Counted from the stretch's first letter, positions 1 to 9,428 are shown. The stretch is 47,358 nt of DNA from an uncultured Aquimarina sp. (GCA_947498815.1 CANMLU010000023.1:1-47358); one strand, 5' to 3'. The notes: a model not told the origin generated them from the sequence alone. Numbers and translations are program-made.

Positions 1-153
1 GGTACCATATTTTCTTAACCATTGAGTAATGGTAGACCTGGCTTGAATGCCATATTTAAGATGAGCCTGCAGCCTATCGAGTTGACCAGATTCAATTTCT
101 TCAACTACTTGAAGCTTAAAACAAAGCGAATAGTCTTTTTGGGTGCGCTTCAA
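1..153 (-). CDS. IS3-family transposase OrfA (HTH), N-terminal part, partial
   Basis: The minus strand encodes 51 residues without a stop up to base 1, starting LKRTQKDYSL and ending WLRKYGT. This is the helix-turn-helix start of an IS3/IS150-type OrfA, in which a 'K(R)TQKDYS..FKLQVV.EIE.G' segment leads into an 'RSTI..WLRKYG' recognition helix. OrfA binds the IS ends and is usually joined to the OrfB integrase by programmed -1 frameshifting. No ATG is in frame upstream. The frame is open back to a stop near 205, so a TTG at 153 or an ATT further up may be the start. The gene continues beyond the left edge. Confidence 0.6.
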   Translation of the reverse strand, partial: MKRTQKDYSLCFKLQVVEEIESGQLDRLQAHLKYGIQARSTITQWLRKYGT

Positions 154-226
154 ATAACCCGTGTTTACTGAATTCTTAATTACACTAAAATTTAGTGTAT
201 CGCTATTTTAGGACGGGACAGTGACA
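1..226 (-). mobile_element. IS3-family insertion sequence, left end, cut by the window edge
   Basis: The minus strand runs from a terminal TGTCACTGTCCCGTCC sequence (end near 226) into the start of an OrfA-type transposase. The TG-starting end is typical of IS3-family inverted repeats. A near-terminal palindrome at 181-199 (9-base arms around a single A) lies between the end and the gene. The other end and OrfB lie outside the window, so completeness cannot be judged. Confidence 0.6.
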
Positions 227-234
227 TAACAAAA

Positions 235-260
235 AAACCCAACTCATTTGAGCTGGGTTT
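235..260 (-). terminator. Rho-independent terminator of tatA, possibly bidirectional
   Basis: An 11-base arm pairs with one mismatch (AAACCCAaCTC with GAGcTGGGTTT) around an ATTT loop. On the minus strand it is followed by a T tract. It lies 25 bases after the tatA stop and also separates tatA from the IS3 end. Confidence 0.8.
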
Positions 261-284
261 ATACTATGTAATAGATTTCAGAAA

Positions 285-473
285 TTATTTTTTCTCATCA
301 ATCTTTGGATCTTCTTCTTCTTTTGAAGCGTCCTTAAATTCTTTAATACCGCTGCCTAGGCCTCTCATTAGCTCTGGAATTTTCTTTCCTCCAAATAAAA
401 GCAATACAATTATTACCACTAAAGCAATTTGCCAAGGGCCTATCATTCCTAAAAATATACTTGATGATATCAT
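285..473 (-). CDS. tatA: Sec-independent (twin-arginine) translocase subunit TatA
   Basis: TatA forms the size-variable channel of the twin-arginine pathway, which exports folded proteins across the inner membrane. The 62 residues show the family layout: a short periplasmic start, one membrane helix at about 12-27, the hinge and conserved FGGKKIPEL at the start of the amphipathic helix (27-35), the G-x-G-S/x-x-I-KEFK segment (39-47), and an acidic/lysine-rich tail. The length is normal for a Bacteroidota TatA. It stands alone on the minus strand, divergent from the M23 peptidase gene, with its own terminator. TatC is not in the window. Confidence 0.93.
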   Translation of the reverse strand: MISSSIFLGMIGPWQIALVVIIVLLLFGGKKIPELMRGLGSGIKEFKDASKEEEDPKIDEKK

Positions 474-492
474 GATCTAAACTATTAGATAA

Positions 493-500
493 CAAAGTTA
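493..500 (-). promoter_or_regulatory. Candidate -7 box for tatA (TAACTTTG)
   Basis: TAACTTTG on the minus strand matches the Bacteroidota TAnnTTTG consensus 20 bases upstream of the tatA ATG. No convincing -33 TTG was seen at the expected spacing. Confidence 0.35.
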
Positions 501-579
501 GCAAGAAATGATCAGATATAAAATTATCAGCTTAGATTAACATCTTTTATGAGTAAATTAACCGTAAAAGAGGAGAAAT

Positions 580-601
580 ATTTTGGATTTTTATCCAAAA
601 T
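580..601. repeat. Perfect inverted repeat in the tatA/M23 divergent intergenic region
   Basis: Nine-base arms ATTTTGGAT and ATCCAAAAT surround a TTTT centre. It sits in the 296-base gap between divergent genes, so it could be an operator or a transcript hairpin. Nothing else recognisable was seen in this gap besides the two candidate -7 boxes. Confidence 0.35.
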
Positions 602-708
602 GTTATTTTTAGATACTATAAGACGATTTATAAATCAATTGCGTTATATTTTTAAAATGAACCCATCGTATGTTTATGTTTGCAAGATGAGTTCACTGTA
701 AGAATATG

Positions 709-716
709 TATATTTG
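709..716 (+). promoter_or_regulatory. Candidate -7 box for the M23 peptidase operon (TATATTTG)
   Basis: TATATTTG matches TAnnTTTG and is followed by CG, 53 bases upstream of the ATG at 770. The -33 element is not clear. Confidence 0.35.
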
Positions 717-769
717 CGTTTAATTATATCTAATTGATAAAGATCTCTGCATAAGATGTAATCGATACT

Positions 770-1642
770 ATGGCTAAAAAGAAAAAAGAACAGAAAAGGA
801 TTGCCAAAAAATTACTAAACAAATATCGTTTGGTGATTCTTAACGAAGATACTTTTGAGGAGCGAATATCATTTAAGCTTAATAGACTTAATGTTTTTGT
901 ACTTGTTACTATTACTTCGATAGTATTGGTTGCCGGGACTACTTTTTTAATTGCTTTCACGCCCTTAAGAGAATATATCCCGGGGTATTCTTCGACCTCT
1001 TTAAACTTAAAAGCAACCAGATTGGTGGCTACAACGGACTCTTTGGAATCGATGATTAATATCAATCAAAACTATTATAAGTCGATTAAAAAAGTACTTA
1101 CTGGAGATGTAAAAACAGTAGAGTTTGATATAGATTCTGCGATACAATCTCAAAAACTAAATCCCGAAGAAGTAGATTTGAGTCCATCGGATCAGGATAT
1201 GCAGCTTCGTGAAGAAGTATCTAAAGAAGATAAATACAGTTTGTTCGAAAGTGAAAAGTCCAGTACGGATTTCTCTATGTTTCCACCAGTCAAGGGTAAC
1301 GTAACTTCGGGCTATAATATGAATGATAAACACTTTGGAGTAGATGTAGCTGTTCCCAAAGACACTCCTGTTAAGGCAGCGTCTTCTGGTACAGTAATTT
1401 TTTCAGAATGGACTGCAGAAACTGGTCATGTAATTATACTTAAACATAACAATAATCTTGTTACGGTATATAAACATAATGCCTCGCTTACCAAACGACA
1501 AGGGGAGCAGGTAAAAGCAGGAGAAGTTATTGCCACTGCAGGTTCTACAGGAGAACTATCTACAGGCCCTCACTTACATTTTGAATTATGGAGAGATGGA
1601 TATCCTACAGATCCATCCAACTTTATTGATTTTGAACAATAA
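770..1642 (+). CDS. Membrane-anchored M23 (LytM-type) peptidoglycan endopeptidase
   Basis: Predicted zinc peptidase that cuts peptide cross-links of peptidoglycan in the periplasm, or an inactive regulator of the same fold. The 290 residues have a basic cytoplasmic start, one membrane helix at about 42-64, a linker, and a C-terminal M23 domain (about 172-287). The zinc ligands are visible: H188 and D192 in HFGVD, and H270 in the PHLHFELW motif, with H268 as the additional catalytic His. All key residues are kept, so it should be active. The 3' end is six bases before the GH3-like gene. ATG 770 gives a natural lysine-rich start. Confidence 0.88.
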   Translation: MAKKKKEQKRIAKKLLNKYRLVILNEDTFEERISFKLNRLNVFVLVTITSIVLVAGTTFLIAFTPLREYIPGYSSTSLNLKATRLVATTDSLESMININQNYYKSIKKVLTGDVKTVEFDIDSAIQSQKLNPEEVDLSPSDQDMQLREEVSKEDKYSLFESEKSSTDFSMFPPVKGNVTSGYNMNDKHFGVDVAVPKDTPVKAASSGTVIFSEWTAETGHVIILKHNNNLVTVYKHNASLTKRQGEQVKAGEVIATAGSTGELSTGPHLHFELWRDGYPTDPSNFIDFEQ

Positions 1643-1648
1643 TAATCT

Positions 1649-3148
1649 ATGTCTCTAAAAGCATTAGGAGCCAGAGTTTTTGCTCGGCGAATTCGCAAGA
1701 AAATAAATAAATGGGCATTCGACCCTATTAAAACTCAGGAGAGAGTTTTTAAAAACCTTATAATCACAGCCAAAGACACAGCTTTTGGAAAAGACCATGA
1801 TTTTAAGAATATCAAAACGTATTCAGATTTTGCCAATAAAGTTCCTATAAGGGATTATGAAGAATTAAAACCTTATGTCAATAGGGTAGTAGAAGGCCAA
1901 AAAGATATTCTTTGGCCAGGAAAACCTTTATATTTTGCGAAGACCTCTGGTACCACTAGTGGAGCAAAATATATTCCATTAACCAAAGAGTCTATGCCCA
2001 CTCACATTAGAGCAGCTCGTAATGCTATTTTGTGTTATATAGAAGAAACCGGAAAAGCAGACTTTGTAAATGGTAAGATGATTTTTTTACAAGGAAGCCC
2101 AGAGATGGATGAAAAAAACGGAATTAAACTGGGAAGATTATCTGGGATTGTAGCTCATTATGTTCCTAAATACCTTCAAAAAAATAGAATGCCAAGCTGG
2201 GAAACCAATTGTATCGAAGATTGGGAGCAGAAAGTTGATGCTATTGTTGAAGAAACGATCGATCAAAATATGTCGATAATTAGTGGTATTCCACCTTGGG
2301 TACAGATGTATTTTGAAAGACTCCAACAAAAAACTAATAAAACTATTGGAGAACTCTTTAAAGGTTTTGAGTTGTTTATTTACGGTGGAGTGAATTTTGA
2401 ACCGTATAAAAAAACGTTCGAAAAATTAATAGGAAGAAAAGTAGCTAGTATAGAACTATACCCAGCCTCTGAAGGGTTTTTTGCCTTTCAGGATAACCAG
2501 AACGAAAAAGGAATGCTATTGCAACTAGATTCGGGAATGTTTTATGAGTTTGTTAAAGCAGATGAGTTTTTTGAAGCAAATCATGAACGATTGACAATTG
2601 CTGAAGTCGAGGTAGGTATTAATTATGTTATGCTTGTTTCTACCAATGCAGGGTTGTGGGCATACAATATAGGAGATACGGTCATGTTTACCAGCACTTC
2701 ACCCTTCAGGGTTGTTGTTTCTGGTAGAATTAAACACTTTATTTCGGCTTTTGGAGAACATGTTATAGGTAAAGAAGTAGAGCAAGCTCTTAAAGAGGCT
2801 GCAGAAGTAACAGGAGTATTGATTAACGACTTTACTGTAGCGCCACAAGTGAACCCGGAAGATTCAGAATTGCCGTATCATGAATGGTTTATTGAATTCC
2901 AAGAAGAACCAGAGGATATAGAAAAACTATCTCTTGAGATTGATAAGTTTTTAAGAAAGCAAAACTCATACTATGATGATTTAATAGAAGGAAAAATCCT
3001 TAAAAACCTGAAAATAATGATCGTTCCAAAAGATGGATTCAAAAATTACATGAAATCTATTGGTAAGTTGGGCGGGCAAAATAAACTTCCAAGACTATCA
3101 AATGATAGAAATATTGCAGAGAAGCTCATCGCTATAATCGGTAAATAA
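1649..3148 (+). CDS. GH3-family protein (acyl-adenylate-forming, amide synthetase-like)
   Basis: GH3 proteins adenylate a carboxylic acid and couple it to an amine; the plant members conjugate auxin or jasmonate to amino acids. The bacterial substrate is not known. The 499 residues carry the ATP-binding loop KTSGTTSGAKYIPLT at about 98-112, the central YPASEGFFAFQD segment, and the YNIGDTVMFTS and SGRIKHFISAFGEHV motifs that follow in this superfamily. It lies between the M23 peptidase (6-base gap) and a DUF6909-like gene, an arrangement I believe is common in Flavobacteriia. It is cytosolic, with no signal peptide. Confidence 0.85.
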   Translation: MSLKALGARVFARRIRKKINKWAFDPIKTQERVFKNLIITAKDTAFGKDHDFKNIKTYSDFANKVPIRDYEELKPYVNRVVEGQKDILWPGKPLYFAKTSGTTSGAKYIPLTKESMPTHIRAARNAILCYIEETGKADFVNGKMIFLQGSPEMDEKNGIKLGRLSGIVAHYVPKYLQKNRMPSWETNCIEDWEQKVDAIVEETIDQNMSIISGIPPWVQMYFERLQQKTNKTIGELFKGFELFIYGGVNFEPYKKTFEKLIGRKVASIELYPASEGFFAFQDNQNEKGMLLQLDSGMFYEFVKADEFFEANHERLTIAEVEVGINYVMLVSTNAGLWAYNIGDTVMFTSTSPFRVVVSGRIKHFISAFGEHVIGKEVEQALKEAAEVTGVLINDFTVAPQVNPEDSELPYHEWFIEFQEEPEDIEKLSLEIDKFLRKQNSYYDDLIEGKILKNLKIMIVPKDGFKNYMKSIGKLGGQNKLPRLSNDRNIAEKLIAIIGK

Positions 3149-3150
3149 AC

Positions 3151-3158
3151 TATATTTG
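3151..3158 (+). promoter_or_regulatory. Candidate -7 box ahead of the DUF6909-like gene
   Basis: TATATTTG followed by CTACG starts two bases after the GH3 stop and ends 13 bases before the next ATG. It fits TAnnTTTG, but no -33 element was found. Confidence 0.3.
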
Positions 3159-3171
3159 CTACGAAAAACTT

Positions 3172-4863
3172 ATGGCAAATCTTATATTACAAGGAAGAAC
3201 TAGAGCTCAAGAAAGTTCGAGCGCAATAGAGCGCATGTATATCACAATGCGACACCTTTTTAATCGAGGTTTTTATAAACCAATGGGGGTTTCAGGAGAT
3301 ACGCTTAGAGAAGCTTTATTAACCCTGCGCCCCGAGATCTATGGATCTGTCGCAGAAGAAAAAGTAGAACTTAACGGCCTGCTGTATGTTATTGATCGAT
3401 TACCATTGGGCATAGAAGAATGCCGTTATATAAACCTAACGAGTGACGAGGGGTATAAAAACTCTCATTTTAAAGCTATAGTTCCTCCAAAAAGAAGGAG
3501 AAACTGTTATCGGATCGATGAGGAGCAAATGAACATCGAGATTACTCGTGGCCGATCCGAAATTTATGATATTCTCACTCACCTTACCTTTCTATTTATA
3601 GAATCTCACAAAATCATGAATCGTGTTGTGATTAATGAACAAGGTAATGTTACGCGAGACTGGCAAAAACTCGAAAAAGCGGTGTTATCAAAAAAGGATT
3701 TAACCAAAGCCGATAGAGAAGTAGCTTTAACCCATACAGCCAATATATTAGGAAGAACCTTTGAAGAGGTTACCTCTATTTATGATAGTTTTTCTTGCCC
3801 GGAGAACAAAGAGCGATTTTTACATATTATTTATTGGCTTGGCAAACTGGCGATTGAAGAATCTATAGAAGATCAAAAACGAATAGTTACTTTTAGCCCT
3901 GTATTAAGAGAAAGACTAGGCCACCATATACACGGAGAGATTTGGGCAAATGCAATCAAAAAGAAGCTAGAAGAACTTAATTTACTTCATCGACCAATTC
4001 ATATCATTAGTGCCAATATGCACAGTGTAATGAATGTTTTGTATGCACCTATGGCGTTAAAAACTGAGCTTAAAAACAAGAGCACTTTTGATGTTTATGA
4101 ATTATTAAGTGATAATAAAAACGACAAACTAAGGGCCAAAGTTCAAAAGTTGGCTGCCCAAAAAGGAATGACCTATATTGAGGACCAAAGTGGCGCAAAC
4201 ATTAATGTACAGGTTTTTGATACTGCACAATATACCGAAGGGGTTTATGGAGATTTGATATCGGATATCGAGGCCGAAGACAAACCCGTTATTATTGTAA
4301 TGGATTATGCTTTTGGTGAACAGGCCTATGAAACAATGGATGAGTTATTAAAACCATATCTTGTTGGTGGAACCAAACAACACGTGGATGTTAAATCTGT
4401 TTCTATTATGGGTAAGGCAGGTATTCTTGAAGGAGGTAAAGGAGATATTATGATACCCACGGCTCATGTTTTTGAAGGAACAGCAGATAACTATCCTTTT
4501 AAGAACCAATTAAAAAAGAAAGACCTCGAAGGGGGTGGAATTGATATATATGATGGAGCCATGATTACGGTTTTAGGAACGTCATTACAAAATAGAGATA
4601 TTCTGAAGTTTTTTCATGACTCTACCTGGAATGTGATAGGATTAGAAATGGAAGGAGCTCATTATCAAAAAGCAATACAATCAGCCTCAAAATTAAGAGG
4701 AAGTATAAGTCCAAAGGTTAAAGTACGATATGCATATTATGCTTCGGATAATCCATTAGAGACAGGAAGCACTTTGGCCTCTGGAGGGCTGGGAACTACA
4801 GGGGTTAGACCTACATACCTAATTACTGAGAAAATTATAGAACAAATATTTAAAGAAAGATAA
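3172..4863 (+). CDS. Conserved Bacteroidota protein, DUF6909-like, with a phosphorylase-like C-terminal half
   Basis: A 563-residue soluble protein that I recognise as a conserved flavobacterial family, probably DUF6909; the name comes from memory and is not certain. The N-terminal half (1-260) is helical, with many conserved charged residues. The C-terminal part (about 265-560) contains 'IDIYDGAMITVLGTS' and then GLEMEGAHY at 490-498. The latter resembles the 'MEGAA' loop of the nucleoside phosphorylase/AMP nucleosidase fold that contacts the ribose. A role in nucleoside or nucleotide cleavage is an inference only. It sits in a tight run between the GH3 gene (23-base gap) and the Wzz-like gene (4-base gap). 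Confidence 0.75.
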   Translation: MANLILQGRTRAQESSSAIERMYITMRHLFNRGFYKPMGVSGDTLREALLTLRPEIYGSVAEEKVELNGLLYVIDRLPLGIEECRYINLTSDEGYKNSHFKAIVPPKRRRNCYRIDEEQMNIEITRGRSEIYDILTHLTFLFIESHKIMNRVVINEQGNVTRDWQKLEKAVLSKKDLTKADREVALTHTANILGRTFEEVTSIYDSFSCPENKERFLHIIYWLGKLAIEESIEDQKRIVTFSPVLRERLGHHIHGEIWANAIKKKLEELNLLHRPIHIISANMHSVMNVLYAPMALKTELKNKSTFDVYELLSDNKNDKLRAKVQKLAAQKGMTYIEDQSGANINVQVFDTAQYTEGVYGDLISDIEAEDKPVIIVMDYAFGEQAYETMDELLKPYLVGGTKQHVDVKSVSIMGKAGILEGGKGDIMIPTAHVFEGTADNYPFKNQLKKKDLEGGGIDIYDGAMITVLGTSLQNRDILKFFHDSTWNVIGLEMEGAHYQKAIQSASKLRGSISPKVKVRYAYYASDNPLETGSTLASGGLGTTGVRPTYLITEKIIEQIFKER

Positions 4864-4867
4864 AAAA

Positions 4868-5851
4868 ATGAGTCAAGAAAATCATAGCGAAGAAATAGAT
4901 TTAATGCAACTTTTTGGCATGATAAAAGGGGTTTTTGTAAAATTCCTTAAACTAATTATTTCTGTAGTTTCTTTCTATAAGAAAAAAGTAATCTTATTTC
5001 TTATCCTAGGACTAATTGGAGGAGGGTTAGGGTTTTTTATGGATCAATATCAAGACAAAAAAGACAACTACGAACAAGAAGTAATTATCGAACCAAAATA
5101 TGATTCTGTAGAATATATTTATGATTTTATCGATGACCTACAAGATAGTTTTAAAGATGAAAATTTTGTAAAAAACTTAGGCCTGAATTTAACTCAAGTA
5201 GAAAATGTAAAAGAAATTTCTTTAGAACCTATTATTCAACCTGAAGATGTATTGAGTGAATTACAAAGCAGATATGGTGACAAAGAGTCTTTTATCGAAG
5301 TCTATGATGAAAAGTTGTTAAAAGAAAAAAAATACAGAAACTTCTATAAGCAACATAAGTTGACAATGTCTTTTAAGAATAGAAGTTCTGACAACATGAA
5401 GATAACAAATACCATTTTGGAGTATTTCAAATCTAATGATTATTATAATGAGATTGTAGATTTACAGTTAAAACAAACCAAAGTTAGTCTAGATCAGAAC
5501 AAAAAGTCGTTGCAGTTTATTAATGAGTATCTTAATAATTTAAGCAAAAATCCGGATCAAGGAAGTGACAAATTCGTTTTTGCAACAGAATCCGAGACCC
5601 CAACAATTTCTTCATTATTTAAAAGAAAAGAAGCACTTATTCAAATGATTAATAAAGATGAAAAGCTATTAACTTTTGATAAAGAAATGTTTAGAATAGT
5701 TAATTATGGTAGCATTGTTTCCAAGCGCAAAGTTTTATTACGAAGAATGATGTTTATGATACCATTGCTTTTTATAGGCTTGGTATCTGGATTTTATTTT
5801 TTAAGATACCTATCTAGAACCATAAATGAATTTGTTGCTGATAATGAATAA
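4868..5851 (+). CDS. Wzz-like chain-length determinant / polysaccharide co-polymerase
   Basis: Polysaccharide co-polymerases set the chain length of Wzy-polymerised glycans at the inner membrane. The 327-residue protein has the two-helix layout of that family: membrane segments at about 41-58 and about 291-312, enclosing a 230-residue, highly charged helical periplasmic domain. The first helix is glycine-rich (GLIGGGLGFF). There is no C-terminal tyrosine kinase domain, so it is of the short Wzz type rather than Wzc. It starts four bases after the DUF6909-like gene and precedes the polysaccharide locus, which fits the role. Sequence motifs alone are weak, so the assignment rests on topology and context. 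Confidence 0.72.
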   Translation: MSQENHSEEIDLMQLFGMIKGVFVKFLKLIISVVSFYKKKVILFLILGLIGGGLGFFMDQYQDKKDNYEQEVIIEPKYDSVEYIYDFIDDLQDSFKDENFVKNLGLNLTQVENVKEISLEPIIQPEDVLSELQSRYGDKESFIEVYDEKLLKEKKYRNFYKQHKLTMSFKNRSSDNMKITNTILEYFKSNDYYNEIVDLQLKQTKVSLDQNKKSLQFINEYLNNLSKNPDQGSDKFVFATESETPTISSLFKRKEALIQMINKDEKLLTFDKEMFRIVNYGSIVSKRKVLLRRMMFMIPLLFIGLVSGFYFLRYLSRTINEFVADNE

Positions 5852-5856
5852 CTTTG
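5849..5856 (+). promoter_or_regulatory. Candidate -7 box for the polysaccharide operon (TAACTTTG)
   Basis: TAACTTTGCAG overlaps the Wzz-like stop codon, 97 bases ahead of manA, and matches TAnnTTTG. The roughly 100-base gap behind it could be a leader. A TTTG at 5831-5834 is somewhat too close for a standard -33 element. Confidence 0.35.
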
Positions 5857-5952
5857 CAGCAAGGACAGTTGTTTTTTAATACTGTTTGTGCCGCTACACT
5901 TAAAAGGGCTTTTTCAAAATAAACATCAGAATAATTGATGAACGAATAGTTT

Positions 5953-6927
5953 ATGCTATATCCTTTAAAATTTCATCCGATCTTAAAAGAGAAAATTTGG
6001 GGAGGAAATAAATTACGAACTATTCTCAATAAACCTGCAACAAAGGACAATATTGGGGAGAGTTGGGAAATTTCTACTCTCGATGATGATATTTCTGTGA
6101 TATCAAATGGTCTGTTTAAAGGTAGAAATCTTCAATCACTCATTAAAGAATATAAAGGAGAGCTTTTAGGAGAAAAAGTATACAAAGATTTTGGTGACAA
6201 GCTTCCATTATTAATCAAGTTCATTGATGCCAAAGAAGACTTATCGGTACAGCTTCATCCTAATGATTCTCTAGCCAAAGAAAGGCATAATTCATTTGGA
6301 AAAACAGAAATGTGGTATGTGGTTCATGCTGATCCAGACGCACAACTAATTATAGGGTTTAATAAAAAAACCAAGCAACAAGAATATGAATCCTTTTTAA
6401 AAAAAGGAAAAATAACAGAACTACTCAATTTTGAAAGCATTAAAAAAGGAGATAGTTATCTTATTAATGCAGGAACAATACATGCCATAGGTGCCGGTTC
6501 TTTAATTGCAGAAATCCAACAAACATCCGACATTACCTACCGGGTTTATGATTGGGATCGAAAGGACAACGAGGGAAATACAAGAGAATTACATACCGAT
6601 TTAGCAAAAAAAGCGTTAAATTTTAATACCACTAATGATTTTGAATTAGTTTATGGTAAGAAGATAAATCAAACGAATGAAATAATATCGATTCAATATT
6701 TTACGACCAATTTCATAGAGGTAAATCAAAGTGTAGAAAAAGACTACAAAGAGCTGGACTCATTTAAAGTTTTGATGTGTGTTGAGGGTAATGGTAAAAT
6801 AATAACGAAGAACAGTACAACTACTATTACAGTTGGAGAAACTATATTAATTCCGAGAAAAATTAAACATTTAAAAATGGAGAGTGATATACAAGGAATG
6901 CGGTTATTGGAGATTTATATCCAATAA
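5953..6927 (+). CDS. manA: Class I mannose-6-phosphate isomerase
   Basis: Interconverts fructose-6-P and mannose-6-P, the entry to GDP-mannose sugars. The 324 residues show the cupin zinc site of type I PMI: Q100 and H102 in VQLHPND, E119 in KTEMWYVV, and H177 in GTIHAIGAG, followed by the active-site arginine segment YRVYDWDR at 196-203. The length matches the short bacterial (Bacillus-type) form. It opens the polysaccharide locus, 61 bases before rfbB. No GDP-mannose pyrophosphorylase is in the window, so the mannose-6-P must be used by genes elsewhere. Confidence 0.92.
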   Translation: MLYPLKFHPILKEKIWGGNKLRTILNKPATKDNIGESWEISTLDDDISVISNGLFKGRNLQSLIKEYKGELLGEKVYKDFGDKLPLLIKFIDAKEDLSVQLHPNDSLAKERHNSFGKTEMWYVVHADPDAQLIIGFNKKTKQQEYESFLKKGKITELLNFESIKKGDSYLINAGTIHAIGAGSLIAEIQQTSDITYRVYDWDRKDNEGNTRELHTDLAKKALNFNTTNDFELVYGKKINQTNEIISIQYFTTNFIEVNQSVEKDYKELDSFKVLMCVEGNGKIITKNSTTTITVGETILIPRKIKHLKMESDIQGMRLLEIYIQ

Positions 6928-6988
6928 ATTCCTGATTAGGTCATAACATTATAGAATCCAGTTGACATTGAAAAAATAAAAGCAAACG

Positions 6989-8014
6989 ATGAAAAGTATT
7001 TTGATAACAGGAGGGGCAGGTTTTATTGGATCTAACTTCATTCCGTTTTTCGTTGATAAAAATCCTGAAATACAAGTAGTTAATATAGATAAATTGACTT
7101 ATGCAGGAGATTTAAAGAACCTAAAAGAAGTTGAGGAATATAATAATTACATCTTTATTGAAGGAGATATTTGTGATCGATCTTTAATTGAATCTCTCTT
7201 CAAGAAATATGACTTCATAGGTGTGATTCATTTTGCAGCAGAATCCCATGTGGACAATTCTATAGCAAATCCAGACGAGTTCATTAGAACAAACGTTTTT
7301 GGGACATTTACATTAATTGATGTAGCCAAAAACCATTGGATGGAATCTCCTCATCAGGTCAAAGATAAATATGTTGGATGTCGATTTCATCATATCTCAA
7401 CCGATGAGGTATATGGAACATTAGGAGAAGAAGGATTGTTTGAAGAAACCACTCCATACGCCCCAAATAGCCCCTATAGCGCATCAAAAGCTTCATCTGA
7501 CTTTGTGGTAAGAAGTTATTTCCATACTTATGGAATGAATGTGGTAACTACTAATTGTTCGAATAATTACGGACCCAAACAACATGATGAAAAATTAATC
7601 CCAACCATAATCAGAAAAGCATTAGCCGAAGAAAAGATCCCCATTTATGGGGATGGAAAGAATATAAGAGATTGGTTATATGTATTGGACCATTGTAAAG
7701 GAGTAGAATTGGTGTATAAAAAAGGAGTTTCTGGAGAAACATATAATATCGGAGGAAGAAACGAACGTAATAACAATTATATTGCTTCAAAAATTTGTGA
7801 ACTTTTAGATACAAATGAACCTCGAGAAAATGGAAAGTCATATAAGGAACTTATAACTTATGTTAAAGATAGACCCGGGCATGATTTGCGATATGCCATT
7901 GATGCTACAAAAATAGAAGGGGAATTGAGCTGGCAAGCAGATGAAAATTTTGAAACGGGTATTAAGAAAACTGTAGCCTGGTATTTAGATAAATATAACA
8001 AGCAAGAGAAATGA
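6989..8014 (+). CDS. rfbB: dTDP-glucose 4,6-dehydratase
   Basis: Second step of dTDP-L-rhamnose synthesis: converts dTDP-glucose to dTDP-4-keto-6-deoxyglucose using bound NAD. It is a 341-residue SDR protein with the Rossmann glycine motif GGAGFIGS at 8-15, [11 protein letters not shown], the catalytic STDEVYG segment and the YSASKASSD active-site Tyr/Lys pair near 164-168. The NCSNNYGP.Q and IYGDGKN.RDWLYV blocks are typical of RmlB. Its stop overlaps the rfbA start (ATGA), so the two are translationally coupled. Confidence 0.97.
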   Translation: MKSILITGGAGFIGSNFIPFFVDKNPEIQVVNIDKLTYAGDLKNLKEVEEYNNYIFIEGDICDRSLIESLFKKYDFIGVIHFAAESHVDNSIANPDEFIRTNVFGTFTLIDVAKNHWMESPHQVKDKYVGCRFHHISTDEVYGTLGEEGLFEETTPYAPNSPYSASKASSDFVVRSYFHTYGMNVVTTNCSNNYGPKQHDEKLIPTIIRKALAEEKIPIYGDGKNIRDWLYVLDHCKGVELVYKKGVSGETYNIGGRNERNNNYIASKICELLDTNEPRENGKSYKELITYVKDRPGHDLRYAIDATKIEGELSWQADENFETGIKKTVAWYLDKYNKQEK

Positions 8015-8868
8015 AAGGAATTATACTAGCAGGAGGATCCGGCACAAGATTACATCCATTAACATTGGCTGTTAGTAAGCAATTAATGCCAGTGTATGAT
8101 AAACCCATGATATACTACCCCCTTTCTACATTAATGTCTGCGGGGATACGCGAGATTCTTATTATTTCTACTCCACAAGACCTTCCACTTTTTGAGAAAC
8201 TTTTGGGTGACGGTAAAAAATATGGTTGCCAATTTGAGTATGCCATCCAGGACCAACCTAATGGATTGGCCGAGGCTTTTATAATTGGCGAAAAATTTAT
8301 TGGTAAGGACAAAGTAGCTCTTATTTTAGGGGATAATATCTTTTATGGTTCTGGTCTAGAAACTCTTTTGGAAAGTAATAATGATCCAGAAGGAGGAATT
8401 ATTTATGCTTATCATGTTCAAGATCCAGAACGTTATGGAGTTGTTGATTTTGATAGCACCGGTAAGGTAATATCAATAGAAGAAAAACCAATACAACCCA
8501 AATCGAATTATGCAGTTCCAGGGATATATTTTTACGATAACGAAGTGGTAGAAATAGCAAAGAACATTAAGCCTAGTACCAGAGGAGAACTTGAAATAAC
8601 CGATGTGAATAATGTATATCTTCAGCAAGGAAAACTCAAAGTAAGCATCTTGGATAAGGGAACGGCCTGGTTAGATACAGGTACATTTAATTCTTTGATG
8701 CAAGCAAGCCAGTTTGTGCAAGTAATTGAAGAGCGCCAAGGACTTAAAATTGGAGCTATTGAAGAAATAGCTTATAAAAAAGGATTTATTGATAAAAATC
8801 AGCTCAAGATGCTAGCTGAACCTTTAATTAAGAGTGGTTATGGTAAATATTTATTGCAATTAGATTAA
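8011..8868 (+). CDS. rfbA: Glucose-1-phosphate thymidylyltransferase
   Basis: First step of dTDP-L-rhamnose synthesis: glucose-1-P plus dTTP to dTDP-glucose. The 285 residues carry the nucleotidyltransferase signature [11 protein letters not shown] at 8-18, [26 protein letters not shown] (Mg-binding Asp), EEKP and the AWLDTGT segment. It overlaps rfbB by four bases and is followed by rfbC two bases later, giving the rfb order B-A-C-D. Confidence 0.97.
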   Translation: MKGIILAGGSGTRLHPLTLAVSKQLMPVYDKPMIYYPLSTLMSAGIREILIISTPQDLPLFEKLLGDGKKYGCQFEYAIQDQPNGLAEAFIIGEKFIGKDKVALILGDNIFYGSGLETLLESNNDPEGGIIYAYHVQDPERYGVVDFDSTGKVISIEEKPIQPKSNYAVPGIYFYDNEVVEIAKNIKPSTRGELEITDVNNVYLQQGKLKVSILDKGTAWLDTGTFNSLMQASQFVQVIEERQGLKIGAIEEIAYKKGFIDKNQLKMLAEPLIKSGYGKYLLQLD

Positions 8869-8870
8869 AG

Positions 8871-9428
8871 ATGGAAATTGAGCCTACGTTTATAGAAGGG
8901 TGTTTTATAATCAAACCCAAAGTTTTTAATGATGTTAGAGGGTCTTTTTTTGAAAGTTTTAATCAAGAATCATTCAAAAAAGCTTCTGGAATACATGTAG
9001 AATTTGTTCAAGACAATCAATCTAATTCGGATAGAGGAGTACTAAGAGGATTACATTTTCAAACAGGAGATTATGCACAGGCTAAGTTAGTAAGAGTTAT
9101 CCGGGGAGAGGTACTTGATATTGCCGTAGATTTAAGAAAAGGTTCACAAACCTACGGAAAACATTTCTCCATCATATTAAATGACCAAAATAATTTTCAA
9201 TTATTTGTTCCGCGAGGTTTTGCTCATGGTTTTGCGGTGCTTAGTGACACGGCAATTTTTGCTTATAAATGCGATAATTATTATCATAAATCTTCAGAAT
9301 CTGGAATTTTATACAATGATCCAGATCTTAATATAGACTGGAGGCTAGACCGTTCAGAAATTCAATTATCAGAAAAAGACAAGGAGCTTTCTCACCTAAA
9401 AGATTTAGACAATGAATATAAAATCTGA
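8871..9428 (+). CDS. rfbC: dTDP-4-dehydrorhamnose 3,5-epimerase
   Basis: Third step of dTDP-L-rhamnose synthesis. It is a 185-residue cupin with all family marks: D..G.F.E.F near 21-30, the catalytic base H62 in LRGLHFQ, LVRVIRGEVLDIAVDLRKGS, VPRGFAHGF and the catalytic tyrosine Y132 in FAYKCDNYY. Length is normal. It overlaps rfbD by 17 bases. Confidence 0.97.
   Translation: MEIEPTFIEGCFIIKPKVFNDVRGSFFESFNQESFKKASGIHVEFVQDNQSNSDRGVLRGLHFQTGDYAQAKLVRVIRGEVLDIAVDLRKGSQTYGKHFSIILNDQNNFQLFVPRGFAHGFAVLSDTAIFAYKCDNYYHKSSESGILYNDPDLNIDWRLDRSEIQLSEKDKELSHLKDLDNEYKI

Noticed and set aside
730-1065. Minus-strand open frame of 111 codons inside the M23 gene.
   Set aside because: Shadow frame: the plus strand encodes a complete M23 peptidase with catalytic residues.
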